Shown here: piece after piece, positions 36,763-44,422 of the stretch | Layout: each line of letters starts with the position of its first letter | Position numbering within the stretch: the first letter of the stretch is position 1 | Origin: Clostridiales bacterium | Lineage (GTDB): Bacteria; Bacillota; Desulfotomaculia; Desulfotomaculales; VENG01 | DNA: 64,000 bases | Assembly (NCBI GenBank): GCA_021736985.1 | Contig: JAIPEW010000016.1 | Span: 1 to 64,000 of the forward strand | Reading direction: 5' to 3' | Program-made: the position numbers and the translations under genes | The notes under the pieces: generated by a model | The model's input: the letters and a program-made list of their open reading frames with translations, nothing else | Database searches by the model: none | What the model was told of the DNA's origin: nothing

Positions 36763-36928
36763 CTTTGAAACTGGAGCCCCTGCCAAACATGGGAAGTTTT
36801 TAGGGGCAATTTCAAAGAACAGCCACGGCAAAGAGTTGGACAAAATTAGAAAGCTGAGTGAAACCATTCAAAAAAACAGCGGCACAAATAATCGAAAAAA
36901 TGGACAAGATCAATTAATATCCAATTAG
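36761..36928 (+). pseudogene. ORF fragment downstream of palindrome A
   Basis: A 55-codon open frame without a start codon runs out of the palindrome (TFETGAPAKHGKFLGAISKN... to ...NGQDQLISN). It reads like a real coding tail (KNSHGKELDKIRKLSETIQ) whose 5' part was lost where the palindrome sits. Family not recognised. Confidence 0.45.
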
Positions 36929-37084
36929 AATTGGATACAACACTGGAAACGAAGAGCAAACCGATTTCACTTCCACTATTATAACTATTGTTAGTTTTAA
37001 ATTGAAAAATGTATATGCCTAAAAATTTTTGCAAAAAATTTTATTTTTACACAGGAACAGAGCTAATATTTATAGTAGTATTTC

Positions 37085-37250
37085 AATGAGTAGTATGTGG
37101 AGTTTGGGAATTGATTTTCGTTGTTGATCCTGCGACGAATATGGATGGTTAACTTTACGTGCTTTTTCATATCTTTGGTATGCCTGTTTCATGTTACTTG
37201 GCTCAGAGATGCAGTAAGCAGAATTCCAAACTCCATCATATATACTCATT
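37085..37250 (+). ncRNA. Candidate retron ncRNA (msr-msd) region
   Basis: A long imperfect inverted repeat lies about 95 bases before the RT gene: 37085-37112 pairs with 37222-37250 (AATGAGTA/TACTCATT, an internal loop, TGGAGTTTGG/CCAAACTCCA, a bulge, AATT/AATT). Between the arms are small hairpins TTCGTTG/CGACGAA (37117-37139), CATA/TATG (37168-37182) and TTACTTG/CAGTAA (37194-37217). Position and architecture fit a retron ncRNA. Which arms are the a1/a2 pair and which form the msd cannot be settled by eye. Confidence 0.5.
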
Positions 37251-37344
37251 TCCATTTAAGTAGAAAACTGCTGCTAAAGCTTGCTGTTGCCCCTTTGTTG
37301 TGAGCCAAGGGCTTGTAGATGTTTAATGAGAAAAGGTGTAACAA

Positions 37345-38958
37345 ATGGAGATAAAATTAAGAGCTGATGATTCTACATTAATTGAAAAATTTATAGCTTT
37401 ACAATCAAGGAAAGAAGTTGCCGATTTATTAGAAATTGATGTTAAAACTTTGATTTATTTTCTCTATAGAAGAAAAGATAAAGATAATTATAAGATTTTT
37501 TATTTAAGAAAACGATCGGGAAAAGAGCGAACAATATGTGCACCTATCAATTCATTGAAAATAATCCAAAGAAAGCTCAATTATATTTTAAGCCTCATTT
37601 ATAAACCTAAACCATCTGCTCATGGTTTTATTGTTGAAAGAAGTATTTTAACAAACGCGCAGGCTCACTTGAAGAACAATAATATGTTAAATGTTGATAT
37701 TTTAGATTTTTTCCCAAATATTAATTTCGGACGCGTTAGAGGAATGTTCATGGCTAATCCTTATAATATACCTCCAGAACCCGCCACGGTTTTAGCTCAA
37801 ATATGTAGTTGTAATAACCAATTACCTCAAGGCGCACCAACATCCCCAATTATATCAAACATGATTTGCGCACAACTAGATAGCCAACTCCAAAAGTTGG
37901 CTAAGAAACATAGTTGTACATATACTCGTTATGGAGATGATCTTAGCTTCTCAACTTGGCAATATAAATTTCCTAAAGAGTTGGGATATAAAACAAAAAC
38001 GGGAGAAGTTATTGTAGGAATATCTTTAGAAAAAATAATCAGGCAGAATGGTTTTAAGCATAATAAAGATAAAGTTACACTAAAGAGTAGAAAAAGTAGA
38101 TTAAGTGTTACTGGTTTAATTGTTAATGAAATTCCAAACGTACCACGAAAATTCGTAAGGCAAATTAGAGCCATGTTACACTCTTGGGAAAAAGATGGGC
38201 TAATAAAGGCGGAACAGATACATTTGAATAAATACCGCTATAAACAAAAAAACCCTAAGGCATTCCAACCCAAATTTTCAAATATTGTTAGAGGGAAGAT
38301 AAATTATATTAGAATGATAAAGGGAGAGGAAAATCCTGTTTACCAAAAGCTGGCAAGTAAATTTAACGATTTAAACGGTGGGGGGTTTCCGAAATATTAT
38401 CATAATCTTCGTGAAGAACTTGAAGCTGCGGTCTGGATTATAGAAGGAGAAGGAGGCACAAATCAAGGGACAGGTTTCATGTTAGAAGGATTTGGCATGA
38501 TAACTTGTGCGCATGTATTAACTAAGTCCATGGAAGCCTTTAGATGCAATGATTACGGCAATAAATTTCCTGTAGAAATAATTTCATACGATAATGAAAA
38601 TGATGTTGCAGTACTTAAAATAAAAGGTAATGAAAATTACCATTATTTAAGGGTTGGGGATTCCGATGAAATAGATGTCGGTAGCGAAATAAAATTGTCT
38701 GGTTTCCCCAATTACAATATTGGAGACAGTATTTATATTGATGATGGTAAAGTTACCTTATGTCGTAAAAGTCTTGGACGAACTAGATATTTGATAAGTG
38801 CGAGGATTGTCAAAGGTAATAGTGGTGGTCCGGTATTGAATAAAAACAATGAAGTAATCGGGATAGCAGCTAAAGGTGCGCCATGTTTTGAGGATAAAAA
38901 TATGGATGAGAAATTTGAGGTTATTCCGATTACAATTATTAACCCGGAACCCCTTTAA
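37345..38958 (+). CDS. Retron-type reverse transcriptase fused to trypsin-like protease
   Basis: 537 residues. RT part (about 1-340): HGF near 93, NAQAH, VDILDFFPNI (catalytic Asp), QGAPTSPIISN, the catalytic YGDD in TRYGDDLSFS (about 193-202) and VTGLIVN..NVPRKFVRQIRAMLHSW. The NAxxH and VTG motifs mark retron RTs. C-terminal part (about 355-537): trypsin-like domain with His in ITCAHVLT (~388), Asp in NENDVAVLKI (~419) and Ser in KGNSGGPVL (~492), so the triad is complete. Retron RTs make msDNA and act in phage defence; the protease is the likely effector. AAAAGGTG precedes the ATG by about 6 bases. Confidence 0.9.
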   Translation: MEIKLRADDSTLIEKFIALQSRKEVADLLEIDVKTLIYFLYRRKDKDNYKIFYLRKRSGKERTICAPINSLKIIQRKLNYILSLIYKPKPSAHGFIVERSILTNAQAHLKNNNMLNVDILDFFPNINFGRVRGMFMANPYNIPPEPATVLAQICSCNNQLPQGAPTSPIISNMICAQLDSQLQKLAKKHSCTYTRYGDDLSFSTWQYKFPKELGYKTKTGEVIVGISLEKIIRQNGFKHNKDKVTLKSRKSRLSVTGLIVNEIPNVPRKFVRQIRAMLHSWEKDGLIKAEQIHLNKYRYKQKNPKAFQPKFSNIVRGKINYIRMIKGEENPVYQKLASKFNDLNGGGFPKYYHNLREELEAAVWIIEGEGGTNQGTGFMLEGFGMITCAHVLTKSMEAFRCNDYGNKFPVEIISYDNENDVAVLKIKGNENYHYLRVGDSDEIDVGSEIKLSGFPNYNIGDSIYIDDGKVTLCRKSLGRTRYLISARIVKGNSGGPVLNKNNEVIGIAAKGAPCFEDKNMDEKFEVIPITIINPEPL

Positions 38959-39201
38959 GATTAACATTAATAAATTTTAAATGTAATAAAAAAATAATAT
39001 TTGAAGAAGTGTGAACTGCACCCTGTTGAGTAAACACCTAAAAAATAAGAAGCAAACTAGTATAACTGACACATGGGAAATTGGTGTTGTGCAGAATTTG
39101 TTATTTTAAAAGATTATGATTAGAAGTTAATTCACAGAATAAATTATTACATGATATATTATATACAGGAAGTTATTGATTAAGGAAGGAGCTGGCTTCT
39201 A

Positions 39202-39855
39202 ATGGATGAAAAGCGTATTAATGCTTTAAAAGAAGCGGCTGTAAAATATAGGAACAATCATCCTTTGAAGCAATATATTGTTGATAATACTGAGCTTGTA
39301 AGGGGTTTAAGAGAAATAGATAATAACCTTCTGGATACAGGTAAAAATTTTGTAGTATCGCGCTTTAAAATAGAATTTTGGAATTATGCTAATAAGGTTG
39401 TAAGTCAGTTGCAAAAAGCAAGCAATAGTAATGATATTAAAAAAAGATATAATTATTGGCTTGAAAAGAAGGCAATTCCTTTTTTGAATAAATTGCCAGA
39501 TCGTTTAGATGTAAATAATTGGAATGATTTAATTGACTTAATAATGGTAACTGATAATAGAATCAAAACACTAGAAAAAGTAAGTGATGTAGAGTTACCT
39601 TCCATACTAGTTGAGATCTTAAATGTTTTAGAAAATAAACTCCAAGACAATGGCCTGCTTAAGAAGAGTAATTTGTTGAACATGGAGCAGCTAAATAATA
39701 TTGATAGCAGAATTATATTAACTTATGGTATAAAGTATATTAGGAGTCAGAAAGAAAAAGCGTTTATAGATCATGATTTGGTTTATGATAATGTAGGGTA
39801 TGAGTTTGATGATGGGAGGCAAAAGTGGCATGAGTGGAGAAAACACTTGCAATAA
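39202..39855 (+). CDS. Unknown protein, first gene of SecB-like/nuclease operon
   Basis: 217 residues, charged, mostly helical, no membrane segment or signal. I do not recognise the family. Notable segments are NHPLKQYIVDNTELVRGLREID near the N-terminus and a C-terminal HDLVYDNVGYEFDDGRQKWHEWRKHL tail, which could be a partner-recognition tail. ATG 39202 has GGAAGGAG about 11 bases upstream. Its end overlaps the SecB-like gene by 26 bases. In a toxin-antitoxin-chaperone layout it would be either the toxin or the chaperone-dependent antitoxin; that is inference. Confidence 0.7.
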   Translation: MDEKRINALKEAAVKYRNNHPLKQYIVDNTELVRGLREIDNNLLDTGKNFVVSRFKIEFWNYANKVVSQLQKASNSNDIKKRYNYWLEKKAIPFLNKLPDRLDVNNWNDLIDLIMVTDNRIKTLEKVSDVELPSILVEILNVLENKLQDNGLLKKSNLLNMEQLNNIDSRIILTYGIKYIRSQKEKAFIDHDLVYDNVGYEFDDGRQKWHEWRKHLQ

Positions 39856-40234
39856 GTTAAAAAGGGCCTCTGTTTGGTTATCAAAAATGAATGTAAACTG
39901 CTATGAGTTAGTACAAGCAGGTCAATATAAAAAAGTAATTAGAAAAAACAGTATTAATTTAATCTACCAAACCGAAAAGGAAATTCAGTTGAGGGCTATT
40001 GAGGATATAAAATTTGAACCTGACTCGGGTCCTTTTGAATTATATCTTGAAGTAGACGGGATCTTCTATGTAGAAGATCCACCTTTAGAAAAAGATTTAA
40101 CTCAAGAAGATGTTGAAGAAATTGGTGAGAACTTGTTATTGTCTTATGCAGCATCAGTAATTGCTTCTACTACTCAGTTAATGAAGGTAACTCCTTTGGT
40201 TTTACCACCTCTGCTTGAAAGAGATGAGGAGTGA
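39830..40234 (+). CDS. SecB-like chaperone
   Basis: About 134 residues. The C-terminal half aligns by eye with SecB: FELYLEVDGIFYVED matches the CEVQQGGIFSI strand, and LLLSYAASVIASTTQL..VTPLVLPPL matches the FPYARECITSMVSRG.FPQLNLAPV helix and loop. Solitary SecB-like proteins in Gram-positives occur as chaperones of toxin-antitoxin (TAC) modules, including phage-defence ones. ATG 39830 is preferred (GGGAGG 10 bases upstream); the frame opens further at 39800. It lies between two genes with very tight spacing. Confidence 0.72.
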   Translation: MSGENTCNKLKRASVWLSKMNVNCYELVQAGQYKKVIRKNSINLIYQTEKEIQLRAIEDIKFEPDSGPFELYLEVDGIFYVEDPPLEKDLTQEDVEEIGENLLLSYAASVIASTTQLMKVTPLVLPPLLERDEE

Positions 40235-40243
40235 CAAGGAGAT

Positions 40244-40921
40244 ATGTCACAGATCAGTTTTATAGAAGCAAATCCTATTGATAAGTTAATTAAAATAAAA
40301 ATATTGCATGAAACATGTGATATACTTGTTCAGGAACCGGGGTTACTTGAAGATTTTTATTTTATTATGTCAGAGTGTTCAACCACAGAGGATTTAGAGA
40401 GCTATATAATAAAAAAATTAAATGAGACTGACGAATCACAAATATCACAATATTTCTGGATGTTAACTAGTTACTTAGAGAACATGCTTAAAGGGTATAA
40501 TGATGGACAAATAAAGGCTGACACGGCACAGCTTAAGGGTAAAATGGTGGAACTATATATATTTAGGTTTTTTGCAAAAAGATATGATTGTAAAGAATGT
40601 CAGGTTAACATGAGACATCATGTAAAAATAGATAATTGGCAAAGTGTTAAGGAAGTAGATGTACTAGGGTGGGATTATTCTATAACAAATGGAGAATTTT
40701 ATGAGTGCAAATTTAGTCTTAGTAGTACTGAGACTAAGGAAATAAATAGTCAACTAAGTAATTTGTGGTATATTAAACATCAAATAAAAATGGCATTTGG
40801 AACCAATTGTAGTGTAGGGTTTGCAACTTTCCAGGATTCAAAAAGTGCTAGAGATTATTTAAATATAATTAGTGAGACAAGTGATTTTTACGATATCTTA
40901 GGTAGAGATTGTTTTATGTAA
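40244..40921 (+). CDS. PD-(D/E)XK nuclease-like protein
   Basis: 225 residues. An all-helical N-terminal half (about 1-90) is followed by a restriction-endonuclease-like core: QLKGKMVELYIFRFF (Glu ~103), KEVDVLGWDYS (Asp ~138) and GEFYECKFS (ExK ~152-154). This is the expected alpha-E-beta-D-beta-ExK order. It begins 9 bases after the SecB-like gene, behind AGGAG, and is closed by a hairpin terminator. It is probably the toxic effector of the three-gene unit; that role is inference. Exact nuclease family not recognised. Confidence 0.7.
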   Translation: MSQISFIEANPIDKLIKIKILHETCDILVQEPGLLEDFYFIMSECSTTEDLESYIIKKLNETDESQISQYFWMLTSYLENMLKGYNDGQIKADTAQLKGKMVELYIFRFFAKRYDCKECQVNMRHHVKIDNWQSVKEVDVLGWDYSITNGEFYECKFSLSSTETKEINSQLSNLWYIKHQIKMAFGTNCSVGFATFQDSKSARDYLNIISETSDFYDILGRDCFM

Positions 40922-40952
40922 CAAAAGTTGGTGACAGTCACCAACTTTTTGT
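40921..40952. terminator. 23-bp palindrome family, copy 2, acting as terminator
   Basis: Core AAGTTGGTG-ACAGT-CACCAACTT at 40925-40947, flanked by ACAAA and TTTGT. It sits at the stop codon of the nuclease gene and is followed by a T-run. Confidence 0.8.
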
Positions 40953-41011
40953 ATTCTATGGAAGTCTAGATGAATTATTAGAAGTTCCTGACTGAACTGG
41001 GGTTTAAACAT

Positions 41012-41830
41012 ATGGAGATTATTATTAAGAATTTGATAGTAATTGCTATAACGCTGGTGGTTTGTAGTTTATTAATTTTTATGGCAAAAAAAGTAATTGA
41101 TAGAATTTTTAATTTGTCTGATAAGATTGGAAATTTTTTAACTCAAAAATTAAGTGCTAGACTAAAGAAAAATCGATGGAATCGTGCCTGTTTAGAAATT
41201 TTATTTCTAATTGCTACATTGTTATTGATGTTTATATCATTTACTCAATTTAGATATATTGCATTAGTTTTTTATGCAATTTTAGTTTTAATCCTTGGTT
41301 CCTTGATCAAATACATAAGAGAAGAGTCACCAGATTCACTGTCAATTTTACAATTGCTAAGCAATAAGGTAAATAAAAAGAATTATTTCATTAACCGCTT
41401 GATCTTAATGTTAGAACAATGCGATAGCATTCTTTTATTGATAGGTGCTATTGTTGTAACTTTAAGTTTTATTATCCAGTTAAAATGGCCAAATTCTGTT
41501 TATTATGGTGCAGTGCTAGTAGTGCCATTGTACGTAAATATGTGGATATATTTCACTCTTAGGTTAAAATTCAGAAAAGAGCAAAGTATAGTAAATATAA
41601 GGCGTTTAATAGCATATTTATCATTACTAGTTCTTGTAGTAATGGATTCATATATGAAGTTCTATTATTACTTTTTTGAAAAAGAGCATTATAAAAAAGA
41701 TGGAACTTTTTTTCTTTTATATATTGCAAGTATTATTTTTATTGCAATTGATAGATTTCTAAAAGCGCTAATAGAAGACTATAAAAAATTTAAAGAGCAA
41801 ATAGAAGAGGACAGTTCTAGTGACCAATAA
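41012..41830 (+). CDS. Polytopic membrane protein of unknown function
   Basis: 272 residues with six to seven hydrophobic helices (first at about 5-27; pairs near 58-80, 83-100, 137-155, 162-182, 196-215 and 228-248) and a charged, acidic C-terminal tail (KFKEQIEEDSSSD). Not recognised. No strong ribosome site. It lies between two palindromes at the edge of the defence-like genes, so an accessory or effector membrane protein is possible, without direct support. Confidence 0.65.
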   Translation: MEIIIKNLIVIAITLVVCSLLIFMAKKVIDRIFNLSDKIGNFLTQKLSARLKKNRWNRACLEILFLIATLLLMFISFTQFRYIALVFYAILVLILGSLIKYIREESPDSLSILQLLSNKVNKKNYFINRLILMLEQCDSILLLIGAIVVTLSFIIQLKWPNSVYYGAVLVVPLYVNMWIYFTLRLKFRKEQSIVNIRRLIAYLSLLVLVVMDSYMKFYYYFFEKEHYKKDGTFFLLYIASIIFIAIDRFLKALIEDYKKFKEQIEEDSSSDQ

Positions 41831-41839
41831 AAGTCTAAT

Positions 41840-41862
41840 AAGTTGGTGCCTGTTACCAACTT
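41840..41862. repeat. 23-bp palindrome family, copy 3
   Basis: AAGTTGGTG-CCTGT-TACCAACTT (one mismatch), followed by a T-run, just after the membrane-protein stop. Probable terminator. Confidence 0.8.
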
Positions 41863-41878
41863 TTTGTTCGCCAAACCA

Positions 41879-41939
41879 GTGACAAGGGGACGGGGGTAGT
41901 GTCACATGAAAAGTGACACTACCCCCGTCCCCTTGTCAC
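41879..41939. repeat. 60-bp palindrome family (REP-like), copy B
   Basis: Same sequence and TAGTGTCAC subtype as copy A, loop ATGAAAA. It borders the replication module on its left. Confidence 0.9.
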
Positions 41940-42051
41940 TTTTCAAATAACTACAATATCTATCATAATACAACAAAGGAAAACATGGTGTTTAAATTGA
42001 AATAAGCAGGGATTGTCCCCGGCCGGGGTGTGCCCAACCGGGGAGTGGGTG

Positions 42052-42396
42052 TTATACTATCCCGGCTTTTTTTAGCCTGTATTTCATGTATCTGCAGGTT
42101 TGCAGGGAGTGATTGAGTTTTACGCTGATTTCTTTGTAAGGGTATTTTTGCCGGGCCATCATGATCAGGGTGTACATTTCTTCGCAGCTCCAGGTGTTGC
42201 TGCGCTGCCTGGTTTTTCTGTTGAGTTCGTGGAGGTGTTCTAAGAGTTCGGTGTCTATTTCCGGGGTGTTGTATTCCACGGGCCCCTGGGCCGGTTTTTC
42301 ATTTCGGCGTACTTCCCTGGCCATTCCTTTCCAGAACTTGCGCAGGTTGTTTACCAGTACCTTTCCGGTTATGATATCGACTTTAATCAAGATCAC
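42052..42396 (-). CDS. Small helix-turn-helix protein, end of replication module
   Basis: 114 residues. The C-terminal half WSCEEMYTLIMMARQKYPYKEISVKLNHSLQTCRYMKYRLKKAG looks like a Myb/SANT- or GcrA-like DNA-binding helix bundle. A basic N-terminal part precedes it. It starts (GTG) a few bases after the DnaC-like stop, with its ribosome site inside that gene, so the genes are co-translated. Function unknown; probably a regulatory or packaging-type phage protein. Confidence 0.6.
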   Translation of the reverse strand: MILIKVDIITGKVLVNNLRKFWKGMAREVRRNEKPAQGPVEYNTPEIDTELLEHLHELNRKTRQRSNTWSCEEMYTLIMMARQKYPYKEISVKLNHSLQTCRYMKYRLKKAGIV

Positions 42397-42400
42397 GTGT

Positions 42401-43225
42401 TTATCCCCTTTCCGGTTTATTTTGTCCGCGCATGCGCCTGCGGGCGATTTCCCGGCGGTAGCTCTGCGCGGTGAGTTCTATAATGGTATTGCGTTCCAGT
42501 ATGCGGTCTACGGCTCGCTCGCCCAGGGCGGAGATGAGTTTTACTTCCCCGCCGCTGCCGGTGTCGTTGCCGGTGATGATGGTGGGCAGGCGGTACCGGT
42601 AGCGGTGGTCGATGACGGTGTATAGAAATTCTTCTGCCCATTCGGTTTGTTTATGGGCCCCCACGTCGTCCAGCACCAGGCACTGGACTTTTTGCAAGAA
42701 GTCCAGCAGCTGTGCTTCGGTCTCGCCGCTGCCGTTGTAAGATGCCCGTACTCGTTTTAGGAGTTCCGGTACAGGGCGAAATGAGGCAGTTATTTCCCGG
42801 TTGATCAGCTGGTGAACGACAGCCCCGGCCAGGTGGCTTTTGCCGCAGCCGTAGGGCCCGATGAGCACAAAGCCTTTCCCGCTTTCGCTGTAGGATTTAA
42901 AGTCGCGTGCAAAGTTGCGGGCAAAAGAGAGTGCCGCTTCGGTGCCGGCGCGGGGCTCGAAGTTTTCAAAGGTGTATTCTTCTGCGTTTCCGTTCAGCCC
43001 GCTCCGGGACAGCATGCGTTTATGGGCATCCCGTTTCTGGCGGTTTTTTAGAAGGTCCATCTTGCGCTCGAAGGCGTCGATTTCGCACTGGCAGCTGGGA
43101 GTTACCGTGAACTTTATGCCCAGCAGTTCCATGGTCCTGGGGTGTTTTTCCCGCCCGCAGTAAGGGCAGGTTTCAACAGCTGATGATGAATTCGCTGATT
43201 CCTCCTGAGTCTTTGGCTTTTTCAT
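42401..43225 (-). CDS. DnaC/IstB-like helicase-loader ATPase
   Basis: About 274 residues. An N-terminal zinc-binding pattern (CPYCG...CQCE) is followed by an AAA+ domain: Walker A GPYGCGKSH (about 110-118), Walker B CLVLDDVG and a sensor Asn/Asp in ITGNDTG. It is the type of ATPase that loads replicative helicase in phages and mobile elements. ATG 43225 is chosen (AAGGGGG about 9 bases upstream). Its start overlaps the end of the DnaD-like gene by 53 bases. It is GC-richer than the surrounding accessory DNA. Confidence 0.85.
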   Translation of the reverse strand: MKKPKTQEESANSSSAVETCPYCGREKHPRTMELLGIKFTVTPSCQCEIDAFERKMDLLKNRQKRDAHKRMLSRSGLNGNAEEYTFENFEPRAGTEAALSFARNFARDFKSYSESGKGFVLIGPYGCGKSHLAGAVVHQLINREITASFRPVPELLKRVRASYNGSGETEAQLLDFLQKVQCLVLDDVGAHKQTEWAEEFLYTVIDHRYRYRLPTIITGNDTGSGGEVKLISALGERAVDRILERNTIIELTAQSYRREIARRRMRGQNKPERG

Positions 43226-43976
43226 TGTCACCGGCCCCCTTTACTTTTTCTTTTTTTCGCCAGGCAAGGGCAGAGCGCACTTCTCCCGCGGTTTTGTACC
43301 CGGCTTTGTGCCAGTTTCTGAGGGTGCCGTCTATGTAGTCCACCCTGTGCTTTCCGGCCAGGGCGGCCTTTTCCGCGGCCATTTTTACGGTGTCTATCTC
43401 TATACCTTGTCCAAGCCAGTACTGCAGTTTTTGTACTTCGAAAGGAGAGGGGGCGAGTATGCCTGCCGACTGCAAAGCTTTTTGAATTTCTCGCGCGCGG
43501 TTACTACTACTTACTACATAATCTTTATCTTTATCTGTCTCTGTCTCTTTCTCTGGGGCGTGACATGCGCGTGACACAGGTGTGACATTCCGGGTAGCGT
43601 TTTCATTTTTCTGGCGTTCCCGCTGGGCCTGTTTGCGGGCCCGGCTGTTCTGGGGCTGGTCCGAGGGCTTTTCATACTGTCGCTCTAAAAAATTAGTGAC
43701 CACCCAGGTGCCGTTTTCCGTGTGCAGCATGTCCATGGCCTCGAACTTGGGCATCGCCTCTTGCACCACGCTTATATCCAGCGCTGCCTCGTCGGCTAGA
43801 TCTTCGGCAGTGTAAGAGAGGCTCCGGCACACTAAAAGACTCCCCCTATCGGGAGAGTCAGAAGCAACGCACAGCAAAACCACCCAGAGCCATTTTTCCT
43901 CCGGGTTGAGTTTTTTCATCTTGCGGTCGTTTTTTATTTCGCTGTACATTTTAAACCACGGTTTACACTTTGCCAT
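43173..43976 (-). CDS. Phage-type replication initiator (DnaD-like)
   Basis: 267 residues. The N-terminal winged-helix resembles phage replisome organisers (KCKPWFKMYSEIKNDRKMKKL, then SLSYTAEDLADEAALDISVVQEAMPKFEAMDML). A low-complexity Arg/Gln/Lys linker follows, then a C-terminal helical domain (FEVQKLQYWLGQGIEIDTV...YIDGTLRNWHKAGYKT) of DnaD/DnaB2 type. It probably recruits the DnaC-like loader encoded next. ATG with CGGAGG upstream. Second gene of a four-gene minus-strand unit. Confidence 0.8.
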   Translation of the reverse strand: MAKCKPWFKMYSEIKNDRKMKKLNPEEKWLWVVLLCVASDSPDRGSLLVCRSLSYTAEDLADEAALDISVVQEAMPKFEAMDMLHTENGTWVVTNFLERQYEKPSDQPQNSRARKQAQRERQKNENATRNVTPVSRACHAPEKETETDKDKDYVVSSSNRAREIQKALQSAGILAPSPFEVQKLQYWLGQGIEIDTVKMAAEKAALAGKHRVDYIDGTLRNWHKAGYKTAGEVRSALAWRKKEKVKGAGDNEKAKDSGGISEFIISC

Positions 43977-44009
43977 TTATAAAACCTCCGTTTTTAAATA
44001 ATTGTTTAA

Positions 44010-44216
44010 TTACTGGATGTAGAATAAATCGTCAAACTGAACTCCCAGGGTTGTATGAAGCCTGTATGCCACTTCAGGACCGGGATTTCTTGTTCCCTTC
44101 TCCAGCTGGCATATAAAGGACTTGCTTATATGCACCTTTTTAGCTAGGGCTTTTTGCGTATAACCCATTCGCACCCTTAAATCAGACAACTTTTCTACAT
44201 AAACATTGATATACAT
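44010..44216 (-). CDS. XRE-family repressor-like regulator
   Basis: 68 residues from ATG 44216 (GAGGTGA about 7 bases upstream; the frame runs 35 codons further without a ribosome site). A single Cro/C1-type HTH: LRVRMGYTQKALAKKVHISKSFICQLEKGTRNP. It closely resembles small phage and element regulators and is likely to control the replication unit it heads. Confidence 0.85.
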   Translation of the reverse strand: MYINVYVEKLSDLRVRMGYTQKALAKKVHISKSFICQLEKGTRNPGPEVAYRLHTTLGVQFDDLFYIQ

Positions 44217-44358
44217 AAACTCACCTCGGACCTCTTTTGTTCGATTTTTCACAACATGTATTATAATAAGAAGTTCATTAGTCAACAAGAATATTTTTGA
44301 AGTTATTGTCACAAAATACATTTTTGTGTATTAATGTAAACAATGACAGGGAGGGAAA

Positions 44359-44417
44359 GTGACAAGGGGACGGGGGAACTGTCACTAAAAGTGACAGTTC
44401 CCCCGTCCCCTTGTCAC
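44359..44417. repeat. 60-bp palindrome family (REP-like), copy C
   Basis: GTGACAAGGGGACGGGGG-AACTGTCAC with its reverse complement, loop TAAAA. AACTGTCAC subtype, shared with copy D. Its right edge is 5 bases from the start codon of the next gene. Confidence 0.9.
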
Positions 44418-44422
44418 CGATT

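Larger units (their letters stand above)
36310..37344. other. About 1 kb of remnants between the HD gene and the retron RT
   Basis: Contains a degraded GGAGAACCGTCCACC-type repeat (about 36379), a third cysC fragment, a partial 23-bp palindrome (near 36687), a full 60-bp palindrome, a truncated frame and the structured region described separately. No intact gene is supported. Confidence 0.6.

Noticed and set aside
37070-37255. 61-codon minus-strand frame upstream of the RT
   Set aside because: It coincides with the two arms of the inverted repeat; no ribosome site. A structured RNA explains the region better.
42161-43815. Plus-strand frames opposite the replication module
   Set aside because: The minus-strand genes carry clear domain motifs and ribosome sites; the plus-strand frames do not.
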